DNA of 64,000 nt from Accumulibacter sp. (GTDB lineage: Bacteria > Pseudomonadota > Gammaproteobacteria > Burkholderiales > Rhodocyclaceae), in assembly GCF_029255285.1 (NCBI RefSeq), contig NZ_JAPUVI010000104.1, positions 1-64,000 on the forward strand. Reading direction: 5' to 3'. Below are positions 11,244 through 19,143 of the stretch, in pieces. The translations under genes and the position numbers were made by a program. The notes beneath the pieces are model-generated. The model was not told the DNA's origin, did no database searches, and was given only the letters and a program-made list of their open reading frames with translations. The first letter of the stretch is position 1. Every line of letters begins with the position of its first letter.

Positions 11244-12959
11244 ATGAGCGTTCTCCGGCGCCTGGGAATGTCCTTGCGCCAACGCCAGCGCTGGCTGTTG
11301 ATCGCCCTGCTCGGGCTGTTGCATCTGGCCTTGGTGGCCGACCCGTCGACACGCTTCGGTCTGCTATGCTGGCTGGTCGATGTCGGTTTGTTCATCCTCT
11401 GGCAACCTTTCGTCTACGCCGAGCGGCAGATCGACTTCAGCGGGCTTGCGGTGATCACCGTGGTGATTGGCTGTGGTGCCGCATGGTACGGCTGGTGGCT
11501 GCTGATCACCTGGGTCATTTTGCTGGCGGCGTTGGTTGGCGGCCGGGTGATGTTCACCGACCACCGGCCGACTCGAATTTTTTATTTGATCGCTTTTGCG
11601 TATCTGTTGGCGGCGCTCCTTTTCTGGCTGGTTCCCAAAGTGGTCGGCGGTCCGGCGCTGGTCGGCCCCGCGTTGGATCGTGAGTTCGCCTGGGGAATGC
11701 CGCTCTTTTTGGTGATCATGATGCTGCTGCCGCTGTCCCGGGAAAGCGACCGGCCAGGCAGCGCGATGGTCGATCTGTTCTACAGCCTGCTGATCTTTCT
11801 ACTAGTCGCGGTTCTCGTACTCGGCAGCCTGGCGTTCATGCTCCTCCGCCAGTCCAGCTATCTCGAGGCGGTGATCGATACGCTGATCGCGATGGCCGCC
11901 CTGCTGTTGCTGATCGGTTGGACATGGAATACGCGTCCCGGTTTTACCGGCATTGACGTCTTCTTCTCGCGTTATCTCCTGACGATCGGCCTGCCCTTCG
12001 AAAAATGGCTGCATCGGCTGACGACCCTGGCGGCGGACGAGAGCGATCCGGAGCGCTTCTTGTCGCAGGCGCTCGCCGAAATGCTCGACTTGCCTTGGGT
12101 GGATGGAGGCTCTTGGTCGTCAGGTGGCGCCCGCACCGGATCCTTCGGTCAGGAGTCGCGCTTTTGCCACACTTTCCCCGGACAACCTTTGCGGCTCACG
12201 CTGCACACCCGTCACAAGCTCAGTCCGGCGCTGATCTGGCATTTCCATCTACTGGCGCAATTGGCCAACGAACACTACATTGCCAAATTGCGCGCCCGCG
12301 AACTGCAACAAGTCAGCTACCTGCGTGCGATCCATGAAACCGGCGCCCGTCTGACGCATGACGTCAAGAACCTGCTGCAATCGCTGAACAATCTGTGTTA
12401 TCTCGCGCAAACGATGAGCGGCAAAGACGACGGCCGGCTGGAACCGCTGCTGCGCCGCCAGTTGCCGCAGATCACGCAGCGCCTGCAGCACACCCTGGAC
12501 AAGCTGCAGAAGCCGCAAAGCGAAGCTGGCGGCGTGTTGCCGGCAGCGATGTGGTGGCGCATACAGCAGCAGCGCTACGTGGATTCGGCGGTCAGCTTTG
12601 CGGATGTCGACCCCGATCCGGACGCGCTATTGCCAACCGCGTTGTTCGACGGTGTGACCGACAATCTGATACAAAACGCGCTGCTCAAAGGGCAGTCGGA
12701 AAACGGCGTGAAGGTGCACGTGGTGCTGGCGACCGATGCTTCGTTGCTGAGCGTCTGTGACAACGGCAGCGCGATCCGCGACGACATCCTCGGCGAACTG
12801 TTGCAAACGCCCGTGGCGTCTGAAAGCGGTCTCGGCATCGGACTCTACCACGCCGCGCAACAGGCGGCGAGTGCGGGTTATGAGTTGCGTCTGGCGAGCA
12901 ACGTGCCGGGTCGGGTGTGCTTCGAGTTAGTCCGACGCGAACCGGCAACAGCCGCCTGA
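11244..12959 (+). CDS. Membrane sensor histidine kinase, orphan
   Basis: 571 aa. About seven to nine hydrophobic membrane segments in the first 270 residues, then a cytoplasmic part of about 300. The phospho-acceptor helix reads RLTHDVKNLLQSLNN; the ATP-binding domain has DNLIQNALLK (N box), CDNGSAI (G1) and GLGIGL (G2). These order and spacings fit a HisKA-like plus HATPase_c kinase. No response regulator is adjacent, and the sensed signal is unknown; the many membrane helices suggest sensing in or at the membrane. Start chosen at MSVLRRLGMSL, where hydrophobic coding character begins. Divergent from the prepilin gene. Confidence 0.8.
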   Translation: MSVLRRLGMSLRQRQRWLLIALLGLLHLALVADPSTRFGLLCWLVDVGLFILWQPFVYAERQIDFSGLAVITVVIGCGAAWYGWWLLITWVILLAALVGGRVMFTDHRPTRIFYLIAFAYLLAALLFWLVPKVVGGPALVGPALDREFAWGMPLFLVIMMLLPLSRESDRPGSAMVDLFYSLLIFLLVAVLVLGSLAFMLLRQSSYLEAVIDTLIAMAALLLLIGWTWNTRPGFTGIDVFFSRYLLTIGLPFEKWLHRLTTLAADESDPERFLSQALAEMLDLPWVDGGSWSSGGARTGSFGQESRFCHTFPGQPLRLTLHTRHKLSPALIWHFHLLAQLANEHYIAKLRARELQQVSYLRAIHETGARLTHDVKNLLQSLNNLCYLAQTMSGKDDGRLEPLLRRQLPQITQRLQHTLDKLQKPQSEAGGVLPAAMWWRIQQQRYVDSAVSFADVDPDPDALLPTALFDGVTDNLIQNALLKGQSENGVKVHVVLATDASLLSVCDNGSAIRDDILGELLQTPVASESGLGIGLYHAAQQAASAGYELRLASNVPGRVCFELVRREPATAA

Positions 12960-12991
12960 TCAGTCCGGCCGTAGGGAGCGGCTCCGCATAA

Positions 12992-13027
12992 GGAGGTCGA
13001 ATGCCGTGCCTGGCCTTCACTCTGTAG
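12992..13027 (+). other. Full Shine-Dalgarno with eight-codon mini-ORF
   Basis: AAGGAGGT directly precedes ATG at 13001, which opens MPCLAFTL and then TAG. It is in frame with the next gene, with TAG and TAA stops between. Either a leader mini-ORF or the relic of an earlier start of the gene downstream. Confidence 0.35.
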
Positions 13028-13087
13028 ACTCGCTACCCGACCGGCGAACTCGCTGGATAAGTGACGAGAATAGGAGAGATGACGACG

Positions 13088-13807
13088 ATGAGCGATCAGG
13101 AGTTGCAGAAGCCCTTGCGAAAGGGCAACCAAGACGGTCAGGTAAAGCTCGTTCAGGAGTGGCTTTGCCTGCATGGCGAACAGGTTGCCGTCGACGGTGA
13201 CTTCGGGCCAGCTACCGAGGCCGCGCTCAAGGAGTTCCAAGCGCGGGCTGGCGTTCCGTTGACCGGAGTGGTCGATGAAGCCACTTTCGGTCGGCTCGTG
13301 GCGCCAATGAGGGCCGCCCTGGCGATCATCCCGGTGAATGGGCGGTCCTTGGGTGAAATGGTGGTTGCCTATGCCCGTCAGCATCTCGCGCAGCATCCGC
13401 TCGAGGTCGGCGGTCAGAACCGGGGGCCGTGGGTGCGCTTGTACATGAAGGGAAACGAAGGGCAACAGTGGGCCTGGTGCGCTGGCTTTGCCTGCTTCTG
13501 TCTGCAACAGGCGTGCGCGGCGCTTGGCCAGAGCCTGCCGATCACGGCGTCCTTTTCCTGCGATGCGCTAGCTAACTCGGCCAAAGCCAAAGGCCGATTT
13601 GTCGGTCGCGATAAAGCCGCTCCGGGCAGTTTTTTCCTGATGCGCAACACGCCATCCGACTGGGTCCATGTCGGCATCGTCGTCAGTACCGGTGAGCAGA
13701 TTTTCAAGACGATCGAAGGCAACACCAACGACGATGGCAGCCGTGAAGGCTTCGAAGTCTGTGCTCGCACGCGCGGCTACAACAAGATGGACTTCGTCCG
13801 AATTTGA
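13088..13807 (+). CDS. Peptidoglycan-binding domain protein with CHAP/NlpC-like cysteine domain
   Basis: 239 aa, no signal peptide visible. Residues about 10-75 form a PG_binding_1 domain (GQVKLVQEWLCLHGEQVAVDG, DFGPATEAALKEFQ, VDEATFGRL). Residues about 95-235 look like a cysteine peptidase/amidase of the CHAP or NlpC kind: WAWCAGFACFCLQQ with the probable catalytic Cys, then WVHVGIVV with the probable His, and FKTIEGNTNDDGS. Expected role is cutting peptidoglycan cross-bridges; lack of a signal peptide is like phage lysins or secreted effectors. Start: ATG at 13088, since AGGAG at 13072 is correctly spaced for it and too close to the ATG at 13079. Confidence 0.78.
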   Translation: MSDQELQKPLRKGNQDGQVKLVQEWLCLHGEQVAVDGDFGPATEAALKEFQARAGVPLTGVVDEATFGRLVAPMRAALAIIPVNGRSLGEMVVAYARQHLAQHPLEVGGQNRGPWVRLYMKGNEGQQWAWCAGFACFCLQQACAALGQSLPITASFSCDALANSAKAKGRFVGRDKAAPGSFFLMRNTPSDWVHVGIVVSTGEQIFKTIEGNTNDDGSREGFEVCARTRGYNKMDFVRI

Positions 13808-13872
13808 GTGTCAGCCAGACGATTCAGGCGTCGACACGGTTCGTGCCCATGGCAGCGGTACCCTTTTATCGC

Positions 13873-14463
13873 TCACTGCGGGTCGAACTGAGCGGGGTTT
13901 CTGCCGGTGAACGGTGCATAGAAGGATCTGATGGTGCTCATGTCGGCCACGATGTCGCCGGTTGGCTGGAAGACCGGCCCCAGGCCGCTGCGCTTCGTCG
14001 CGTAGTCCATGTAGGCGAGCACGATGGGCACTTCGGCACCCAGCGCTATGTAGTAGAAACCGGTCTTCCAGTAGCGCGCCCTGGCACGCGTTCCCTCTGG
14101 CGGGACGACCAACTGCAGCGGACCGTCGGCGGCTTTGATGGCTTTCACCGACGCCGCAACGAAATCGTTGCTCTTCTCGCGCTGTACGGGAATGCCGCCA
14201 AGCCACATCATCAAGCCACGAAACGGTGGCCGGAAAATCTGTGCCTTGCCGATCCAGTAGATGTTGAGGCGCAGTGAAAATGCCACCATCAGCGTGTAGG
14301 GCAGGTCCCAGTTGCTGGTGTGCGGAGCGGCGATCAACACGCTCTTGCCACCCCCTGCCGGCAGATTACCTTCGACACGCCAGCCGCCGAGTTTCAGGAT
14401 ACCGATGGAGAGAAGACGTAGCAGCGTATTGACGATGGGCGTATCGAAGATAGTGCGATGCAT
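13873..14463 (-). CDS. PlsC-type 1-acyl-glycerol-3-phosphate acyltransferase family protein
   Basis: 196 aa. The acyltransferase HX4D motif is HTSNWD (near residue 52) and the second motif is PPEGTRARA (near residue 122). The family transfers acyl chains to lysophosphatidate or related acceptors at the inner membrane. Shorter than canonical PlsC (about 240), which matches a small acyltransferase subfamily. Start at the ATG at 14463 (MHRTIFDTP). Last in a minus-strand row of ParA-like, caspase and acyltransferase genes; the 129-base gap to the caspase gene leaves shared transcription uncertain. Confidence 0.83.
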   Translation of the reverse strand: MHRTIFDTPIVNTLLRLLSIGILKLGGWRVEGNLPAGGGKSVLIAAPHTSNWDLPYTLMVAFSLRLNIYWIGKAQIFRPPFRGLMMWLGGIPVQREKSNDFVAASVKAIKAADGPLQLVVPPEGTRARARYWKTGFYYIALGAEVPIVLAYMDYATKRSGLGPVFQPTGDIVADMSTIRSFYAPFTGRNPAQFDPQ

Positions 14464-14592
14464 TGGCTGGCCAGTGGGTGGGTGGGACGGCGAGGCAGGC
14501 GTTGCCAAGCGGCTCGGCTTGTCGGCTGGGTGGAAGGTAGGCCGGTCGAGCGCGCTTACGGACGCTCCACCCGGCAGCAACGGCGGTCATTC

Positions 14593-16035
14593 TCAGTTTG
14601 TACGCCGGGCCTGCAGCCGAAAGACACCTTGTTGGACCAGGCCTGGACTCTCGGCCTGATACTGGCCGGAAAAACTGCTGGCCGAACAAGCGCCGACCAT
14701 TTTCAACAAGAAGCCTTCGTTCATCCAGCCCTGCATCAGACACTGACCACCTTGGTACTGCCCCTGTAACACGCCTGTCGCGAACAGCGGTGGCAGGACG
14801 CGAATGGCGGCCGTCACGCTGTCGCCGGAGCGGCGCAATTGAAACTGAACCTGGGCGGTGGTGCCGACGGTAAGGTTGGTGGCCGTGCCCAGCATCATGA
14901 CGTCGAAGGCCGCCACGGTTTCCGGACTGGGTTTGACGATCGGCGGCTGCGGCGCGGGCGACGGTTTGGTCGGCTGCCGTTCAACCGCTGGTGTCGGGCT
15001 GGCCGGTGCCACCTCGGTTTCCGGTCGGGCGGGCTGGCGTTCCTTCAAGGAGGCCGCTTTCAGCGCCGCCAGACGACGCCGGGCGATGGCGGCAAACTTG
15101 CCGTCCGGGTATTGCTTAAGGTAGTCCTCGAAGTCAGCGGGATCCTGGCTCGTGCGGACCGATTCCCAGAGCGACAGTTGCACCGCCATGGGATCGACAC
15201 CGACCGTTTTTGGCTCGGCGCTCGACGCTGGCGGCGGCTGAACGATCACCGTAGTCGGCCCGATGAAGTAGTAGTCCTGGGTCAGCGACGAGTGATCCCA
15301 GGGAACCTGTTTGCCGTTCGTCTGCTCTTTTACTTGCTGGCGCACCCGGGTCAGCATCTGCCGCACCTCCAGCCCCGGCGCGGCCAGATTCTTGAGCAAC
15401 GCTTCGGTGAATGGACTGTGGTCGGCCTTCCCGTCTTCGGCCACATTGCCGGGTTGCGTCGCGAAGACGATAAGCGACCCTTCGCCGGCGGCAATCTGCG
15501 CCAGGCCACGTCCGACGGCGGCCGAGCGCGTTCCCATACTGCGCGCCAGCGAGCGTGAAAAAGGGTTGTCGCGACAAGCGTCGAGAAATATCAGGCTGAC
15601 CGGTGTCGAGGTCTCCATCTGGGTCAGCACCAGGTCGGCGTCGACGGCGGAGAAGGGTAACGAACGTTCGTTGTCGATCTTGGCGTCCGCCGGTATGAGG
15701 AAGTTCCGTCCGTTGACCTGTAGACCATGCCCGGCGTAGAAGAACAGGCCGACTTTGGCTCCCTGCAATTGGTCGCCGAAGCGTTTGACGGCCTGCTCCA
15801 GGCGAGTTTTGTCGGGGTCGATGGCGAGTTCTACTTCGAAGCCGATCTTCTTCAGCGATTCTGCGATCGCTCGCGCGTCTTTCGGCGGATTGGGTAGCGC
15901 CGGGGCATTCTGATAGGCACCAATGCCGACCACCAGCGCCACCTGACCCTTGTTCGCTGCGACGACTGGAGTCGCCGCGCCGAGGAGCAACAGGACGGTT
16001 GCCAACAGTCGCAGACACTGGCGTACAGCGAGCAT
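14593..16035 (-). CDS. Caspase-family (peptidase C14) protein, secreted
   Basis: 480 aa. N-terminal signal peptide (MLAVRQCLRLLATVLLLL ... VVAA), then a caspase p20-like domain: VALVVGIGAY, PPKDARAIAESLKKIGFEVEL, catalytic His103 in FFYAGHGLQ and catalytic Cys154 in LIFLDACRDNPF, then SLIVFATQPGN. After about residue 285 comes a proline-rich linker and a C-terminal beta-rich domain of about 110 residues (from DVMMLGTATNLTVG) that I do not recognise. Two ATGs lie close; AGGAG touches the first and is spaced 6 bases from the second, so I use 16035. It is a periplasmic or surface protease by signal; substrate unknown. Confidence 0.87.
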   Translation of the reverse strand: MLAVRQCLRLLATVLLLLGAATPVVAANKGQVALVVGIGAYQNAPALPNPPKDARAIAESLKKIGFEVELAIDPDKTRLEQAVKRFGDQLQGAKVGLFFYAGHGLQVNGRNFLIPADAKIDNERSLPFSAVDADLVLTQMETSTPVSLIFLDACRDNPFSRSLARSMGTRSAAVGRGLAQIAAGEGSLIVFATQPGNVAEDGKADHSPFTEALLKNLAAPGLEVRQMLTRVRQQVKEQTNGKQVPWDHSSLTQDYYFIGPTTVIVQPPPASSAEPKTVGVDPMAVQLSLWESVRTSQDPADFEDYLKQYPDGKFAAIARRRLAALKAASLKERQPARPETEVAPASPTPAVERQPTKPSPAPQPPIVKPSPETVAAFDVMMLGTATNLTVGTTAQVQFQLRRSGDSVTAAIRVLPPLFATGVLQGQYQGGQCLMQGWMNEGFLLKMVGACSASSFSGQYQAESPGLVQQGVFRLQARRTN

Positions 16036-16155
16036 GGCCATCTCCTGAGCATTAATGACGAAAGGGAATCATACACCGGCTTGGCCTACGTCGACTGCTC
16101 CGATAGGCGAAGCGGGGGCGTATCGAAGGCGGCGCTCAGTGGCACGGCTTGCCGC

Positions 16156-16920
16156 TCACTGTGCCAGGTGGTCGTAGAGCGCGGCGAACTCGGCGGTCAG
16201 CTTGTGCCGCGGATCGAGGTGAATCATGGGCAGTGCCTGATGGTGCGACTCGCGGATCTTGATCGACGCCGAAAGGAAGGCGTCGAGGATGGGCAATCCC
16301 TCGCCCCGTAGTTCATCGACCAGGCGCAGCGGGAGCTTGGCTGCCGCCTGATAGTGGTTCACCACGATCCCTTCGACGCGCAGGTTGCGATTGTGGTCGT
16401 TCTGGATCTCGCGCACATTGTCCAAGAGCGTGTACAGCGCGCGGCGTGAAAAATCGTCGCAATCGAAGGGAATCAGACACGTGTCGGCGGCGATCAGTGC
16501 GGAACGAGTGTAAAAATTCAGCGCCGGCGGCGTGTCGATGAAGATCTCGCCGTAAACCGGCAGCTTCTCCAGCGATTCACGCAACTTGTACATCTTGTAG
16601 CGCGATTCGAGCTTGTACTGCAGCTCCTCGAGCCGTGAGTCGGACGGCAGCAGGTCGAGATTGGGAAAGCGGGTGCGCGTCACGTAGCTCGCGAGTCCCT
16701 CGGGAAACAGCCGGTAACCGAGGATATCGTCGAAGAAATGCGCGAGAGTCCGGCGCTGCTCGTCCAGCGCCTTGCCGAGCAGGTAGCGCGACGCGTTGGC
16801 TTGCGCATCGAGGTCGACAAGCAAGGTCCGGCGACCCCGCGCGGCGGCGATCGCCGCCAGATTGCAGGCAATCGTGGACTTGCCCACGCCACCCTTCTGA
16901 TTGAAGACGACTCGGCGCAT
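16156..16920 (-). CDS. ParA-family ATPase without ParB partner
   Basis: 254 aa. Deviant Walker A FNQKGGVGKSTIACNLA at the N-terminus, LLVDLDAQANASRYL (Walker A' and DXQ region), and FIDTPPALNFYTRSAL (Walker B). It is a cargo-positioning or partition ATPase by family. It differs from the usual chromosomal Soj/ParA start (AVANQKGGVGKTTT ... DLDPQGN), and no parB follows. ParA relatives with no ParB also position membrane or cell-pole machinery, so function is open. Its neighbour on the same strand is the caspase gene 120 bases downstream. Confidence 0.85.
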   Translation of the reverse strand: MRRVVFNQKGGVGKSTIACNLAAIAAARGRRTLLVDLDAQANASRYLLGKALDEQRRTLAHFFDDILGYRLFPEGLASYVTRTRFPNLDLLPSDSRLEELQYKLESRYKMYKLRESLEKLPVYGEIFIDTPPALNFYTRSALIAADTCLIPFDCDDFSRRALYTLLDNVREIQNDHNRNLRVEGIVVNHYQAAAKLPLRLVDELRGEGLPILDAFLSASIKIRESHHQALPMIHLDPRHKLTAEFAALYDHLAQ

Positions 16921-17013
16921 GACTTTCCCCCATCAGGAATAAGGATTTGATGGAAGTGTAATCAACTCCGCGGCGGTCGTCGAGAAAAGGGTGCCGGCGG
17001 TGCGGCAGGCGGT

Positions 17014-17724
17014 TCAGCAAACGTCGGCCAGTACCTGATGCAGCCAGCTTTCGATGTCGTTCAGTTCCTCGCTGCACACGGAATGCTCGGCGGCGTAGCC
17101 CTGCCACTGCACGCGGTAACCGTCGGCCTTCAGCCGCTTGGCCGCACGTTTTCCGAGGTCGTAAGGAATGACCGCGTCGGCCTGTCCGTGGGCCATGAAG
17201 ATCGGCACATCCCGGTTGGCCGCCTGCGCTTCGCTGGTCAGCGTGTCGACCAGCGGCAGGTAGCACGAAAGCGCCAGAATACCGGCCAGGCGCTGCGGAT
17301 GACGCAAGCCCGTGTGCAGGGCAACTACTCCGCCCTGCGAGAAGCCGGCCAAGACGATGCGCCCGTCGGGAATTCCGCGTGCGTTTTCACGGGCGATCAA
17401 GGCTTCGACCTGCCGAGCGGACTGACGCACGCCTTCCTCCTCCTCGCGTCCGGGCGCAAAGTCAAGCGATACGATGTCGTACCAGGCGCGCATGACGTAA
17501 CCGGCATTGATCGTCACGGCACGCATGGGCGCATGGGGGAAAACGAAGCGGACGGCCGGCAGCTGGTCGAAATCGAACTCGTCTACGATAGGCTCGAAGT
17601 CGTGTCCGTCGGCCCCCAGACCGTGCAGCCAGATAATCGCGCACTTCGGCGAATCACCGGTTTGACGTTCGACAACCGGCAACAAGGGCTCGTCGGTGGG
17701 ACCGGGGGTTGGCTTGGCAGTCAT
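17014..17724 (-). CDS. Alpha/beta-hydrolase carboxylesterase (phospholipase/carboxylesterase family)
   Basis: 236 aa. Alpha/beta hydrolase of the YpfH/EstB type: IIWLHGLGADGHDFEP (oxyanion region), nucleophile serine in LAGFSQGGVVALH, acid in GQADAVIP, and His in AEHSVCSEEL. The family hydrolyses short-chain esters in the cytoplasm. Stands between the ParA gene and the dehydrogenase gene on the same strand, with gaps of 70-93 bases; no functional link is clear. Confidence 0.9.
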   Translation of the reverse strand: MTAKPTPGPTDEPLLPVVERQTGDSPKCAIIWLHGLGADGHDFEPIVDEFDFDQLPAVRFVFPHAPMRAVTINAGYVMRAWYDIVSLDFAPGREEEEGVRQSARQVEALIARENARGIPDGRIVLAGFSQGGVVALHTGLRHPQRLAGILALSCYLPLVDTLTSEAQAANRDVPIFMAHGQADAVIPYDLGKRAAKRLKADGYRVQWQGYAAEHSVCSEELNDIESWLHQVLADVC

Positions 17725-17793
17725 GGCAAAGATCCTTGCTTGTGCGGGTCGAGGGCCGTCATTCTAGCAGCCCATGCGGCGGCGGCAGGCGGA

Positions 17794-18888
17794 TCAGGAC
17801 TTGCGGATTTGCGCGATGATCGCCTTGGTGATGGCCGCCGTACCGTCGTTGCCGCCAAACTCGACCGGCCGCACGACGGTCATGGCCTTGTCGACCGCAT
17901 GCTCGATGATCCGTGCGCCATGCGCCAAACGGGGCTCGCCGTGCTGGTCGGCAAGCCAGTCGAGCATCAGGGAAGCCGAAAGGATTTGCGCCACCGGGTT
18001 GGCTTTGCCCTGTCCGGCGATGTGCGGCGCGCTACCGTGCGCCGGCTGGAATACCGCGTGCCGGTCGCCGATGTCGGCCGTCGGCACCAGCCCGAGACTA
18101 CCGATGACGCCAGCGGCGAGGTCGGACAGGATGCCGCCAAAGGCATTCTCCGTCACCAGAACGTCAAAATCCCAGGGCGCCTTGACGAGTTTCATCGCCG
18201 TCGCATCGACGTAGGCGAAGTCGGCTTCGACGCTCGGGTGGCAGGCCGCCACCTCGTTGAAGATCTTGCGGAAAAAGGCCATCGACGAGAGTACGTTGGC
18301 CTTATCGACACAAGTGACCTTGCCGGGTCGCCGGCGGCTCTTGGCGCGCCTTTCGGCAACCCGGAAAGCGAATTCGGAAACGCGGCGGCTACCGTCACGC
18401 GAGATCATCATCGTCTCCCAGGCCACACGGTCGTCCTCGACCGTTCCGCGGCCGCGCGAGTACAACAGGCCTTCGGTCTGCTCGCGGACAAGCACCAGAT
18501 CGATCTGTGCCGCGCGTTTGTCCGTCAATACGCGCGGCAGGCTTGGATAGCTGCGGACCGGTCGCAACCCGGCGTACAGATCCATTTCGATCCGCAGATC
18601 AAACTGCGTCGAGATCTCGGTGCCATCGGGATAACGGACGTGCGGCAGTCCGGTCGCGCCAAACAGCACTGCATCCGCCTTCTTGCACTCGGCCATGCTC
18701 TCGTCGGAGAGCGCGGTACCGGTTCTTTGATAATGCGCCGCGCCACCTTCGAGGTGCCGAAAAGCGAAGCCGATGCCACCCATACGCTCGTGGAGGGCAT
18801 CAAGAACCTGCAGGCAAGAGGTCACGATTTCCGGGCCGATGCCGTCTCCCGGAAGGACGGCGATTTGGAAGCGCAGATCTCTCTTCAT
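17794..18888 (-). CDS. Isocitrate/isopropylmalate dehydrogenase family enzyme
   Basis: 364 aa, NAD(P)-dependent beta-decarboxylating dehydrogenase. N-terminus IAVLPGDGIGPEIV, substrate-binding LRIEMDLYAGLRPVRSYP, REQTEGLLYSRG, catalytic VTCVDKANVL, DNAFGG-like VTENAFGGILSDLAAG, and the nucleotide-binding FQPAHGSAPHIAGQGKANP. It resembles isopropylmalate or tartrate/D-malate dehydrogenases more than isocitrate dehydrogenase (length, LYAGLRP), but there is no leuCD beside it, so substrate is undecided. Confidence 0.88.
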   Translation of the reverse strand: MKRDLRFQIAVLPGDGIGPEIVTSCLQVLDALHERMGGIGFAFRHLEGGAAHYQRTGTALSDESMAECKKADAVLFGATGLPHVRYPDGTEISTQFDLRIEMDLYAGLRPVRSYPSLPRVLTDKRAAQIDLVLVREQTEGLLYSRGRGTVEDDRVAWETMMISRDGSRRVSEFAFRVAERRAKSRRRPGKVTCVDKANVLSSMAFFRKIFNEVAACHPSVEADFAYVDATAMKLVKAPWDFDVLVTENAFGGILSDLAAGVIGSLGLVPTADIGDRHAVFQPAHGSAPHIAGQGKANPVAQILSASLMLDWLADQHGEPRLAHGARIIEHAVDKAMTVVRPVEFGGNDGTAAITKAIIAQIRKS

Positions 18889-19090
18889 GTGGTCTATCCC
18901 CTGTTACTGCCCGCAATCGCCGACGATTCCGGTCATTGCGGCGCGCCGCGTCGTCGCCCCGCCACGAGCAAGCATGCATACATAAATAAAACCCGCGACG
19001 TGGTCAAGCCCTAGTGCTGCATTGTGCTCCTTTCGCGCCGCCGCCGATACTCCGGTGGCGGCAGACATTAGTCACACGGGCTTTGCCATC

Positions 19091-19115
19091 GCGACCGTGG
19101 CCGTGCTACGGTCGC
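19091..19115 (+). promoter_or_regulatory. Hairpin in the leader of the PLP-enzyme gene
   Basis: GCGACCGT, 9-base loop, ACGGTCGC. A perfect 8-bp stem 28 bases before the ATG at 19144 and directly ahead of the GGAGG ribosome-binding site. Could be an operator or an RNA control structure; no known riboswitch class recognised. Confidence 0.35.
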
Positions 19116-19143
19116 TTCTCCCATCACCCTCGGAGGACAGTTC

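Noticed and set aside
17038-19014. Plus-strand open frame of 658 codons across the esterase and dehydrogenase genes
   Set aside because: Both genes beneath it on the minus strand have clear active-site motifs; no homology seen in the long frame.
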